From positions 9,856,801-9,920,800 of the forward strand of contig JARWKL010000015.1 in NCBI GenBank assembly GCA_029961685.1: a stretch of 64,000 nucleotides of DNA, written 5' to 3'. This DNA comes from Aristolochia californica. Lineage: Eukaryota > Streptophyta > Magnoliopsida > Piperales > Aristolochiaceae. Below, piece after piece: positions 26,213-37,300 of the stretch. The translations under genes were made by a program, and so were the position numbers. The notes under the pieces were generated by a model, which saw nothing but the letters and a program-made list of their open reading frames with translations, had not been told where the DNA came from and did no database searches. Every line of letters starts with the position of its first letter. Positions within the stretch are counted from its first letter, which is position 1.

Positions 26213-26430
26213 AGGCACATGTTAAGTGTATTTCTTTGTTCTCCATGGTCTTAGATTAGATTTATTTTTCTGCTTTCATAATTTCTTGTTTTTGTTTTAT
26301 CTTGATGATTTTGTGTGGGGTTATTTTTATTTCTTCTATTTAGTTCGTATTTTGAGTAGTTAGTTTGTTAGCATAATTTGATAGTTAGTTTTGTTTCTTT
26401 TTGTGTTTTTATGCACGGGCGCCGCTCCCT
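26213..26430 (+). other. Leader and deletion junction of the Athila-like element
   Basis: About 200 bp of T-rich leader follow the PBS, and the sequence then passes directly into integrase homology near 26,430-26,470. All of gag, protease, reverse transcriptase and RNase H, several kilobases in intact relatives, is missing. The exact junction cannot be fixed without a full-length relative. Confidence 0.75.
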
Positions 26431-27549
26431 AGGTGAACTATTAGCTCCCTTTGTTGAAGAGGTAGAACATATTTGTAGGAGAACACCAAAGGCTAAAGTC
26501 TTGCAATGTGGTTTCTATTGGCCTTCATTATTTAGCGATGCCCATGAGTTCTGTCGTGTGTGTGATAGATGCCAACGGACTGGTTGTTTGTCTAGGAAGA
26601 ACATGATGCCTCTTAACCCCATTCTTATTGTTGAATTGTTTGATGTGTGGGGTATTGACTTATGGGTCCTTTTCCTGTCTCGTTCGGCTATCAATACATC
26701 CTTGTTGCTGTTGAATATGTCTCTAGATGGATTGAAGCTATTGCATGTAAGACAAATGATCACAAAGTGGTGGTAAAGTTTTTAAAAGAAAACATCTTTA
26801 ATTGGTTTGGTACCCCGAGAGCGATCATCAGTGATGGGGGATCTCATTTTTGTAACAGAGCATTTGAGACCTTGTTGAAGAAATACACCATCGCTCATTG
26901 GATGTCCACTCCGTACCACCCGCAAACTTGTGGTCAAGTGGAAATCTCTAATAGGGAGATCAAACGGATTTTGGAGATGTCAGTTTTTTTTTATAGGAAA
27001 GATTGAACCACTCGATTGGACGATGCTTTATGGGCCTATCGATCCGCTTATAAGACTCCTATTGGGATGTCTCCATTTTGCCTAGTGTTCGGCAAAGCAT
27101 CTCATCTACCTGTTGAGCTTGAGCATAGAGCTTATTGGGCCATTAAGGCTTTGAATTTTGATTTGGCTCAAGCGGGTGAGGAGAGGAAATTCCAATTGAA
27201 TGAGTTAGAGGAGATACGTCATGATGCTTATGAGAATGCCAAACTGTACAAGGAGTGAACAAAGCTTTTACAGGATAAATCTATTTTTCTTAAGTCTTTT
27301 ACTGTTGGGTAGAATGTTTTACTTTATAACTCACGATTGCATTTGTTTCAAGGGAAGCTGAGATCCAGGTGGTCCGTTCCATTTGAGGTTACACAGGTGT
27401 TTCCTCATGGCGCTGTTGAGATCCGTAATCATGGAGATGGGTTAGTCTTCAAAGTTAATGGTCAGAGGCTCAAACCGTATTGTGAGAATGTCCCCACACC
27501 GGAGGAGGTGATGGTGATTTTCTTGGAGGAACCTATCCTTTCATCTTGA
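26431..27549 (+). pseudogene. Integrase pseudogene of the Athila-like element
   Basis: Homology begins in the degraded zinc-binding region: the C-x2-C half survives (CDRCQR, about 26,554-26,577), while the His half is poor. The frame shifts by one base near 26,660, just after the first catalytic Asp (GID, codon 26,657-26,659). The core continues in the other frame with the second Asp (ISDGGSHF, codon 26,833-26,835) and the Glu (QVEISNRE, codon 26,941-26,943), giving the DD35E spacing. In-frame stops follow at about 27,004 and 27,256 and near 27,310. The C-terminal module (KLRSRW...PF...VNGQRLKPY) runs to the stop at 27,547-27,549 and has Val where the family usually has Gly before PF. An intact protein would join cDNA to the chromosome; this copy cannot. 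Confidence 0.93.
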
Positions 27550-29591
27550 CTGTGTTAGAGTCTTGCTTACGACTATAAACTTAGCACATTGTGGGCAATC
27601 CCCACATTTCTATCCCTTTTAACATTACAGTTCTTATTTTTGGCTTATTCATTCTTATTGGGATAACCTTTGGTGTACTCTGGTCTTGATTTATTGGAGG
27701 TCCCCCGGTGATGCCGGCCCCGTCATGGACTCAGGGTACTCTCTTGCCGGCTGAGAGCATAAATGGTTCCGGTAGTCGATGACCAGACTTTTGGTCCCTA
27801 GTTTAAGAGGTTTGTACTCAAACAACCGTTCTGGGATTGACCAGTTCGAACATGAAGTATTGAATGAAAACCTTATGGTGAGTAACTCAAGGACTTGTGT
27901 TCAACGCATGATTCCTACTACCATCAGTGGCCAGTCACACGGAGATTTCTTCAAAGTGTGATGTGGGATAGCGGTTTCATCTATGGATGATTACCTATGG
28001 GTATGGCTGATACGAGTAAACCTTCTTCGAGGGAGACTATGTATCATTCTTGGGGGTCTTTATTGATTATTCGGTATTATTGTTGATGACCAAACACATA
28101 TGGTCCCACCTATGGATTTGTGAGTCAACTAGAGTAGTAGCTACTAGACAAGAAGACTGGCACCAGAACCGACATTAAGGCCAGCAATAAATCATCTAGT
28201 AAATCAGATAATTTAGTGATTGTTAGTTGGTTTGTTTGATTATGTGTCATGCTCTAGGTTTGGGGGTATTTGCTGATATCTCTTTTCCTGGCATTGTTTT
28301 GGCTTTACTTTACTTCTTGTGTGCCAATGGAGCATGTGGTTTCCATGATTTTTATTATTCTTTAGCTATTATTCCTTTTTGTAGTCATTCTGGTGTTTTA
28401 ACTTTTCTCCATTGAGGACAATGTCAGGTTTAGGTTTGGAGGGGTGGGGAGAAACGTCTCTTTTATGTCTTAAGAATGATTTTCTTTTGATTTTTGTTCG
28501 TGGTTTTCAAATTACTCCTCTTAGTATGTGGTTAACTTTAGTAGAGTTAAAATAAGTTGCTCAAATGTGTTTCAAATTTTTTTTTAAAACTGTGTAGAAT
28601 ATGCCTATTAGAAATCTGATATCATTTGTTGTGATCCATGAAAATTCAGTGGGATAACTTACTATTGCATTAGACTTGGAACTTAGTTGCAAAATAAAAC
28701 ATGTAAATCTAGTGTTGATCTATGTTAGTCTGAATAGTCTTGTATGCCTATTTGATCTTATTCTTTTTTATATCTCATTGAAATTCCTTGTTGTAATGTG
28801 TGAATGCAAATGGAAATGCTCTTGCTTGAAAAAAACAGATAACCTCAAAAACAGCCTGGGCAAACCCAGGGACATGCACCGAAACAGTCGATTACTTAAA
28901 AATAAGTGCATGTGCAGTGAAGACGAATAAAAAATGGTGGTAATACCAAAAGTATTTAGTGAAACAAAAATTACGCTGGTAATAGCGAAAATGCGCTGGT
29001 AATAGCGAAAAATGGGTTTAAATCTGGAAGCAATGAGTTTCCTTAACTTTGATGATGAATTGTAAGTTGAAAGAAGTTGCAGGTCAAGATTGAAATTTGT
29101 ATACTTCTTTTGTGAGATTGTCAGACAACAGGCTTACTCTACTATTTTCTCTTGATTGTGATGTGACTAGGATTTTATTGTTATTTGTTGCCTCTTTGTT
29201 CTGTTGAAGTAATTGCTTATGGGTCACATTGGTTCAGGTGGAGTAACAATGAGTGTATTTGGATTGATAATGTGCTAAATTTTACATAGGTTTTCAAAAT
29301 GAACAGGGTTTCAAATGATTTTCAGATATTTTATGATACTAAGTGTTAGTCATATGCTAATGAGGAGTAGATTTTATTAAGTTTTCTTTTTATATTGTTG
29401 ATTTAGATGAATTTTGTGGGTAACTTCCATGCTAACCCTCACGAGACACAACTCGTCCACTACTATAAAGTAGGGGTTTAACGGCTTGTTGCATGCGCTA
29501 AATGCAATCGTATTTCCTACGAAAGTGGCATTTTGTTTTCCTAGGCTTAATTTTGATTCTGTTGTTCTTTTGCTAAGGACTAGAAAAGACT
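27550..29591 (+). other. Non-coding 3' region of the Athila-like element
   Basis: About 2 kb between the integrase and the PPT with no long open frame and no recognised envelope-like protein. Near 28,412-28,450 it has 'ttgaggacaatgtcaggttt' followed by a G-rich stretch, as is common downstream of integrase in Athila-type elements. Small open frames (27,779-27,961, 28,227-28,415, 28,676-28,930 and one on the minus strand at 29,377-29,628) have no recognisable motif. Confidence 0.7.
28974..29010 (+). repeat. Short 20-bp tandem repeat with mini-hairpins
   Basis: CGCTGGTAATAGCGAAA occurs at 28,974 and again at 28,994. In each copy CGCT can pair with AGCG around GGTAAT. A weaker relative, 'ggtggtaatacc', lies at about 28,937 and has its own matching arms. 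Confidence 0.75.
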
Positions 29592-29605
29592 TAGGTTTGG
29601 GGGTG
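29592..29605 (+). other. Polypurine-tract region of the Athila-like element
   Basis: The G-rich 'aggtttgggggtg' directly precedes the 3' LTR and is the expected plus-strand primer site. The LTR start is set at TGATAG (29,606) by comparison with the 5' LTR; TGTGATAG at 29,604 is the alternative. Confidence 0.75.
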
Positions 29606-31089
29606 TGATAGATGCCAGATTCTGACATGAGAACTAGGTTAATTATAATTGAATAACCCTTATAATTGTGTTATAGGTGGTTATTTATCGGTTTTCATAT
29701 GAAATGTGCATTTATTGAATTTGGCATTAATCACTCCTTATATTGCATATTTTTTCTCCTGAATTATATTTCATTGCTTTTAGAGTTTTTTTCTTTGTGA
29801 AATGATTTTTATGGATTTAATTATGGAATTTCAGGAGAATTTTGTGTGGAGAAGAAGATATTTACAGAAATGCCATTAGTGGGGATGTGATTTTTATGGC
29901 AAAATCGTATTGAAAAGGGAGGAGCCGCCGAAGAAAGGAGAGGATAGCTCGAGAGAGTCTCCCTCCAGCTGCCGACCATTCGGAGGGAAGACCCGAGACG
30001 GCTCCCTCCGAATACCATTCGTCACCATCGTCCACCACCATTCGGCAACCGAGAACAGACCCGAGGAGAGCTCGAGAGAGTCTCCATCGTGGCGAGTTCG
30101 ACGCTGCCATTTTCTACTCTCCAGGCCGAGAGGTGACCCGAGAGGGCTCCTCTGGTGCCGATTCCGCATTTTCGACCATTTTCGAAGCTATTCCGACTCC
30201 GACCGAGACTCGAGAGAGCTGGTTAGAGGACTTCGGCTCCATTCTGTCATCCGCCGTATCACCTCCATCCATGGGTTTCTATTCTTCTTCACCGGTGTTG
30301 TCTCTACCTTCGGCCACTCGCTCTTGCAACCCAAAGCTGCCAATTTCTAGAAATTGCAGCACCCGTGAGAACGAGCCTTTTCTGCCCGAACAAGAGGAAG
30401 GAGAAGGGGAGTAATCCGTCATTTTTTAATTTAATTTTCCTGTAGTTTGAACTTAGGTTTTGAATGTTTATTAAATTTTATTTGAGAATTAATGTTTATC
30501 AAAAATTTGTTTTCCGAATATTTGATTAAATTAGCTAGTTAGGGTAGGATTGTAATTTAGGTTGGATTCTGGTATTTTAATCTGATTTCTGTCTTTAACT
30601 CTTTGCGCCTGAGAGGGGGGGCTAGACGCAAGGATTGAGAAACCGGATTCGTGATTATGTGGCACTCGAGAGAGGCACGAATCACAATAAAATCCAGAGT
30701 TGATAATTTTAGCATCATCACAATAGGAAATTGATTCTCTGTATTCTATTGTAATCCGATCTCTGTCATTAACTCTAGGAGCCCAAAAGGGGCTAGACGC
30801 AAGGATTGAGAATCCGGATTCGTGGTTACGTGGCGCTCGAGAGAGGCACGAATCATGGTAAAATCCAGAGTTGATGTTTTCTGTTGTGCAAGTAGTTAAT
30901 TAGATTATTGCTTGATAATCTAGGATATAATTAGTGTTTAATTCAGATTAATTCATCATATTTGGTTAGACTAGTTGACTGAAGAATACACAAAATTCAG
31001 TCCTCCCTGTGGATATGACCCTCGCTTACCGCTAGATTACATGAACGCTTGCGAGGTACAAAAGCCGATGTAATAAAAATTTCACATCA
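29606..31089 (+). repeat. 3' LTR of the Athila-like element
   Basis: 1,484 bp. It is longer than the 5' LTR mainly because it keeps the 'ccagattctgacatgagaac' segment near its start. It retains the GC-rich island, the internal ~170-bp-period duplication and the 93-codon frame (30,133-30,414). It ends CACATCA, followed by GGGGGTGGCGAGG of the interrupted satellite monomer. Confidence 0.92.
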
Positions 31090-34000
31090 GGGGGTGGCGA
31101 GGATTTTGTAACTAAGTGTTGACTCCCAAACCATAAGTCATTTCTAAAAAAATTATAGCCGTTACACATCATTAATCGATCAAAACATTTACGATGATCT
31201 ATGACTGTTAGGTCCACTTTTTGTAAATAGGCAAAAAGTGGGTTGTTTGGCTTTGGAAAATATTCCACCGCACGTTAACTTGAGAATTTAATTTTTCCAA
31301 CACCTTGAAATTTATGGATCATTAGGTCATTTGCATCTTCAACATGTTTCAGGCATGCATATCCATATTTAAAACATGTTAGGATCAATTAGAAATCTCT
31401 TTCTTGTATAATTCCACCAAGCTATTATAGTTTTCAATTTTTTTCTTCACTTATCTTTTTGTTTACGAGAAAAATGGTAGAGTGAACACTCAAGTTTCGA
31501 TTTGAAAAAATATTGAACATCCAAAATGGAAATACACAAATGCTGAGAGAGATAATTCCAAAAGTATCGAAGATTTTTAAGGATTGTAAAATCTTTTAGT
31601 TTTTTATATATTAGGTTTCTCAATCATCGGAAAAGGGGGGGGGGGGGGGGGTGGGGGGGGCGAGGCATTTCTGACTGAGTGTTGATTCCCAAACCATAGG
31701 TCATTTCTAACAAAAATTATAGTCAATACACAATAATTAATTGATCAAAACATTTATGATGATCTATGATTGTTAGGTCCACTTTTTGTAAATAGGCAAA
31801 AAGTCGGTTGTTTGGGTCTTGTAAATATCCCACCACAAGTTAACTTGAAAATTTAATTTTTTCTACTCCTTGAAATTTTTGGATCATTAGGTCATTTGCA
31901 TCTTCAACATGTTTTAGGCATGCATATCCATATTTAAAACATGTTAGGATCAATTAGAAATCTCTTTCTTATAAAATTTCACCAAGCTATTAGAGGTTGT
32001 ACTGGTGGAATTTCTAGAACATGGATAACAAAACTTTGGTGTGCATTTTTAGTGCGTGAAATAATTTTCTTCACTTAAATTTATTAGAGTTTTCAATTTT
32101 TAGCATACATAAACTCTATAATTTTCATTTTGTTGTGATCTTGTTGCTATATCTTTTAGTTTACGAAAAAAATGGGAGAGAGAAAACTCATGTTTGGATT
32201 TGAAAAAAAATTGAACATCCAAAATGGAAATACACAAATTCTGAGAGAGCTAATTCCAAAAAGTATCTGTGATTTTTAAGAATTTTAAACTCTTTTAGCT
32301 TTTTATGTATTAGGTTATGCAATCAGAAAAAAAAGGGAGGCGAGGCATTTTTAACTGAGTGTTGCCTCCCAAACCATAAGTCATTTCTAACAAAAATTGT
32401 AGTTCGTACACACAATTAATCGATCAAAAAATTTACGATGATCTATGATTCTTAGGTCAGCTTTTGTAAATAGGCAAAAAGTGGGTTGTTTGGCTCTGGT
32501 AACTATCTCACCGCACGTTAACTTAAGAATTTAGTTTTTCCTTCTCCTTGAAATTTTTTGATCATTAGGTCATTTGCATATTCAATATATTTCAGGCATG
32601 CATATTTATATTTAAAACATGTTAGGATCAATTAGACATCTCTTTCTTATAAAATTCCACCAAGCTATTAGGTGTTGTACTGGTGGAATTTCCCAAACAT
32701 GGTTACCAAAACTTTGGTGTTCATTTTTATTGCGTGAAATAATTTTCTTTACTTAAATTTATTATAAGTTTCAATTTTTTGTATACATAAACTCTAAAAT
32801 TTTCATTGTGTTGTGATCTATTTGCCTTATCTTTTTTATTACGAGAAAAATGGGAGAGTGAAAACTCAAGTTTGGATTTGAAAAAAAAATTGAACATCCA
32901 AAATGGAAATGCACAAATGTTGAGAGAGATAATTCAAAAAAGTATTTGTAATTTTTAAGGATTGTAAACACTTTTATTTTTTTATATATTAGTTTTGCAA
33001 TCATCGGAAAAGGAAGGGCGAGGCATTTTAAACTTAGTATTGACTCTCAAACCATAAGTCATTTCTAACAAAAATTATAGCTGTTACACATCATTAATCG
33101 ATCAAAACATTTATGATGATCTATGATTGTTAGGTCCACTTTTTGTAAATAGGCCAAAAGTTGGTTGTTTGGCTCAAGTAAATGCCACCGCACGTTAACT
33201 TAAGAATTTAGGTTTTCCCAATCCTTGAAATTGTTCATTAGGTCATTTAGATCTTCAACATGTTTCAGGCATGCATATCCATATTTAAAACATGTTAGGA
33301 TCAATTAGAAATCTCTTGCTTATAAAATTCAACCAAGCTATTTGGAGTAGTACTGGTGGAATTTCCCAAACATGGATAACAAAACTTTTGTGTTCATTTT
33401 TAGTGCATGAAATAATTTTCTTCACTTACATTTATTATAGTTTTCAATTTTTTCATACATAAACTCTAAAATTTTCATTTTGTTGTGATCTATTTGCCTT
33501 ATCTTTTTTATTTCAAGTAAAATGGGAGAGTGAAAACTAAGAGTTTGGATTTGAAAAAAAATTGAACATCCAAAATGGAAATGCACAAATGCTGAGAGAG
33601 ATAATTCCACAAGGTATCTGCGATTTTCAAGGAACGAAAATTGTTTTAGTTTTTTATATATTAGGTTTTGTAATCATAAAAAAAGGGCTGGCGAGGCATT
33701 TTTAACTGTGTTGACTCCCAAACTATATGTCATTTATAGGAAAAATTATAGGCGTTACACATCATTAATCGATCAAAACATTTTCGATGATCTATGATTG
33801 TTATGTCCGCGTAGTGTAAATAGGCAAAAAGTGGGTTGTTTGGCTCTGGTAAATATCCCACCGCATATTAACTTGAGAATTTAATTTTTCCTACAAAATG
33901 AAATTTATGGATCATTAGGTCATTTGCATCTTCAACAAGTTTCAGGCATTCTTATCCATATTTAAGATATGTTTGGATCAATTAGAAAAATCTTTCTTAT

Positions 34001-34357
34001 AAAATTCCACCAAGCTATTAGTGGTTGTACTGGTGGAGTTTCAAGAACATGGATACCAAAACTTTGGTGTGCATTTTTAGTACGTGAAATAATTTTCTTC
34101 ACTTACATTTATTAAAGTTTTCAATTTTTTGCAAGTATAAACTCTAAAATTTATATTTTTTGTGATCTATTTGCCTTATCTTTTTGGTTACGAGAAAAAT
34201 GGGAGACTGAAAACTTTAGTTTGGATTTGAAAAAAAATTGAACATCCAAATGGAAATGCACAAATATTGAGAGAGCTAATTCCAAAAATTATTTGTGATT
34301 TTAAAGGATTGTAAACTCTTTTAGTTTTTTATATATTAGGTTTTGCAATCATCGGAA
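31090..34357 (-). repeat. Satellite array, G-run orientation (block 4)
   Basis: About five monomers. G-run anchors lie near 31,090, 31,635 (17 G, then T and 8 G), 32,334, 33,013 and 33,686. The first spacing is only 545 bp because of a deletion near 31,425, where 'aagctatta' joins 'tagttttcaatttttttc'. No gene is supported. Confidence 0.94.
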
Positions 34358-37300
34358 AAGAGGGGGAGAGGCATTTTTAACTGAGTGTTGACTCCCAAAA
34401 CATAAGTCATTTCTAACAAAATTTACAGGCTTTACACATCATTAATTGATCAAAACATTTACGATGATCTATGATTGTTAGGTGCGCTTTTTGTAAATAA
34501 GCAAAAAGTAGGTTGTTTGGCTCTCGTAAATGCCACCGCACGTTTACTAAAGAATTTAGTTTTTCCTACTCCTTGATATTTTTGGGTCATTAGGTCATTT
34601 GGAACTTCAACATGTTTCTGGCATGCATATCCATATTTAAAACATGTTAGGATCAATTAGAAATCTCATGCTTATAAAATTCAACCAAGCTATTAGGGGT
34701 TGTACTAGTGGAATTTACCAAACATGGATAACAAAACTTTTGTGTTCATTTTTAGTGCATGAAATAATTTTCTTCACTTACATTTATTATAGTTTTCGAT
34801 TTTTTGCATGTATAAACTCTAAAATTTATATTTGTTGTGATCTATTTGCCTTATCTTTTTGGTTACGAGAAAAATGGGAGAGTGAAAACCCAAGTTTGGA
34901 TTTGAAAAAGAATTGAACATCCAAATGGAAATGCACAAATGCTGTGAGAAATAATTCCAAAAATTATCTGAGATTTTTAAGGATTGTCAACTCTTTTAGT
35001 TTTTTTATATATTAGGTTTTGCAATCATCAGAGAAGGGGGGGGGGGGGGGGGGATTGAGGCCTTTTTAACTGAGTGTTGACTCCCAAACCATAAGTCATT
35101 TCTAATAAAAATTATAGCCAGTACACATCATTAATCGATCAAAACATTTACGATGATCTATGATTGTTAGGTTAGATTTTGTAAATAGGGAAAAAGTGGG
35201 TTGTTTGGCTCTTGTTAATATCTCACCGCACGTTAACTTGAGAATTTGTTTTTTTCTACGCCTTGATATGTTTTTATCATTAGGTCATTTGCATCTACAA
35301 TATGTTTCAGGCATGCATATCCATATTTAAAACATGTTACGATCAATTAGAAATCTCTTTCTTATTAAATTCCACCAAGCTATTAGGAGTTGTATTAGTG
35401 GAATTTAAAAAACTGATACCAAAACTTTGGTGGTCATTTTTAGTGCGTGAAATAATTTTCTTCATTTACATGTATTATGATTTTCATTTTTTTGGATAAA
35501 CTCTAAAATTTTCATTTTGTTATGATCAATTTGCCTTATCTTTATGTTTACGAGAAAAATAGGAGAGTGAAAACTCAAGTTTGGATTTGAAAAAAAATTG
35601 AACATCCAAAATGGAAATGCACAAATATTGAGAGAGCTAATTCCTAAAACTATCTGTGATTTTAAAGGATTGTAAACTCTTTTAGTTTTTTATATATTAG
35701 GTTTTGCAATCATCGGAAAAGAGGGGGAGAGGCATTTTTAACTAAGTGTTGACTCCCAAAACATAAGTCATTTCTAACAAAATTTATAGGCCTTACACAT
35801 CATTAATTGGTCAAAACATTTACGATGATCTATGATTGTTAGGTGCGCTTTTTGTAAATAAGCAAAATATGGGTTGTTTGGCTTTGGTAAATGCCACCGC
35901 ACGTTTACTAAAGAATTTAGTTTTTCCTACTCCTTGATAATTTTGGGTCATTAGGTCATTTGGATCTTCAACCTGTTTCTGGCATGCATATCCATATTTA
36001 AAACATGTTAGGATCAATTAGAAATTTCTTGCTTATAAAATTCAACCAAGCTATTAGGGGTTGTACTGGTGGAAATTACCAAACATGGATAACAAAACTT
36101 TTGTGTTCATTTTTAGTGCATGAAATAATTTTCTTCACTTACATTCATTATAGTTTTCAATTTTTTGCATACATAAACTCTAAAATTTTCATTTTGGTGT
36201 TATCTATTTGCCTTAAGTTTGGATTTGAAAAAAATTGAACTTCCAGAAAGGAAATGCACAAATGCTGAGAGAGATAACTGAAAAAAGTATCTGTGATTTT
36301 TAAGGATCGTAAACTCTTTTATTTTTTTATATATTATCTTTTGCAATCATCGAAAAGGGGGGGGGGGGGGGGGTGGCCGAGGCCTTTTTAACTCAGTGTT
36401 GACTCCCAAACCATAAGTCATTGCTAATAAAAATTATAGCCAGTACACATCATTAATCGATCAAAACATTTACGATGATCTATGATTGTTAGGTCAGCTT
36501 TTGTGAATAGAGAAAAAGTGGGTTGTTTGGCTCTTTTTAATATCTCACCGCACGTTAACTTGAGAATTTGTTTTTTCCTACGCCTTGATATTTTTTGATC
36601 ATTAGGTCATTTGCATCTACAATATGTTTCAGGCATGCCTATCCATATTTAAAACATGTTAGGATCAATTAGAAATCTCTTGCTTATAAAATTCAACCAA
36701 GCTTTTAGGGGTTGTACTGGTAGAATTTACCAAACATGGATAACAAAACTTTTGTGTTCATTTTTAGTGCATGAAATAATTTTCTTCACTTACATTTATT
36801 ATAGTTTTTTATTTTTTGCATGTATAAACTCTAAAATTTATATTTGTTGTGATCTATTTGCCTTATCTTTTTGGTTACGAGAAAATTGGGAGAGTGAAAA
36901 CTCAAGTTTGGATTTGAAAAAAAATTGAACATCCAAATGGAAATGCACAAATGCTGTGAGAAATAATTCCAAAAATTATCAGAGATTTTTAAGGATTGTC
37001 AACTCTTTTAGTTTTTTTATATATTAGGTTTTGCAATCATCAGAGAAGGGGGGGTGGGCGAGGCCTTTTTAACTGAGTGTTGTCTCCCAAACCATAAGTC
37101 ATTTCTAATAAAAATTATAGCCAGTACACATCATTAATCGATCAAAACATTTACGATGATCTATGATTGTTAGGTTAGCTTTTGTGAATAGGGAAAAAGT
37201 GGGTTGTTTGGCTCTTGTTAATATCTCACCGCACGTTAACTTGAGAATTTGTTTTTTCCTACGCCTTGATATTTTTTTATCATTAGGTCATTTGCATCTA

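Larger units (their letters stand above)
24736..31089 (+). mobile_element. Athila-like Ty3/gypsy retrotransposon, internally deleted
   Basis: A 6,354-bp element: 5' LTR (24,736-26,189), tRNA-Asp-type PBS, about 200 bp of leader, a broken integrase, about 2 kb of non-coding 3' region, PPT, and 3' LTR (29,606-31,089). Gag, protease, reverse transcriptase and RNase H are absent, so the element cannot move by itself. The integrase sequence, the PBS and the 'ttgaggacaatgtcaggttt' motif near 28,412 fit the Athila lineage. The flanking GGGGG is the apparent target duplication. Relics of this lineage are common in plant pericentromeres, which agrees with the satellite context. Confidence 0.92.

Noticed and set aside
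27559..29590. Envelope-like gene downstream of the Athila-like integrase
   Set aside because: Some Athila elements have one there, but no long open frame or recognisable remnant is visible here.
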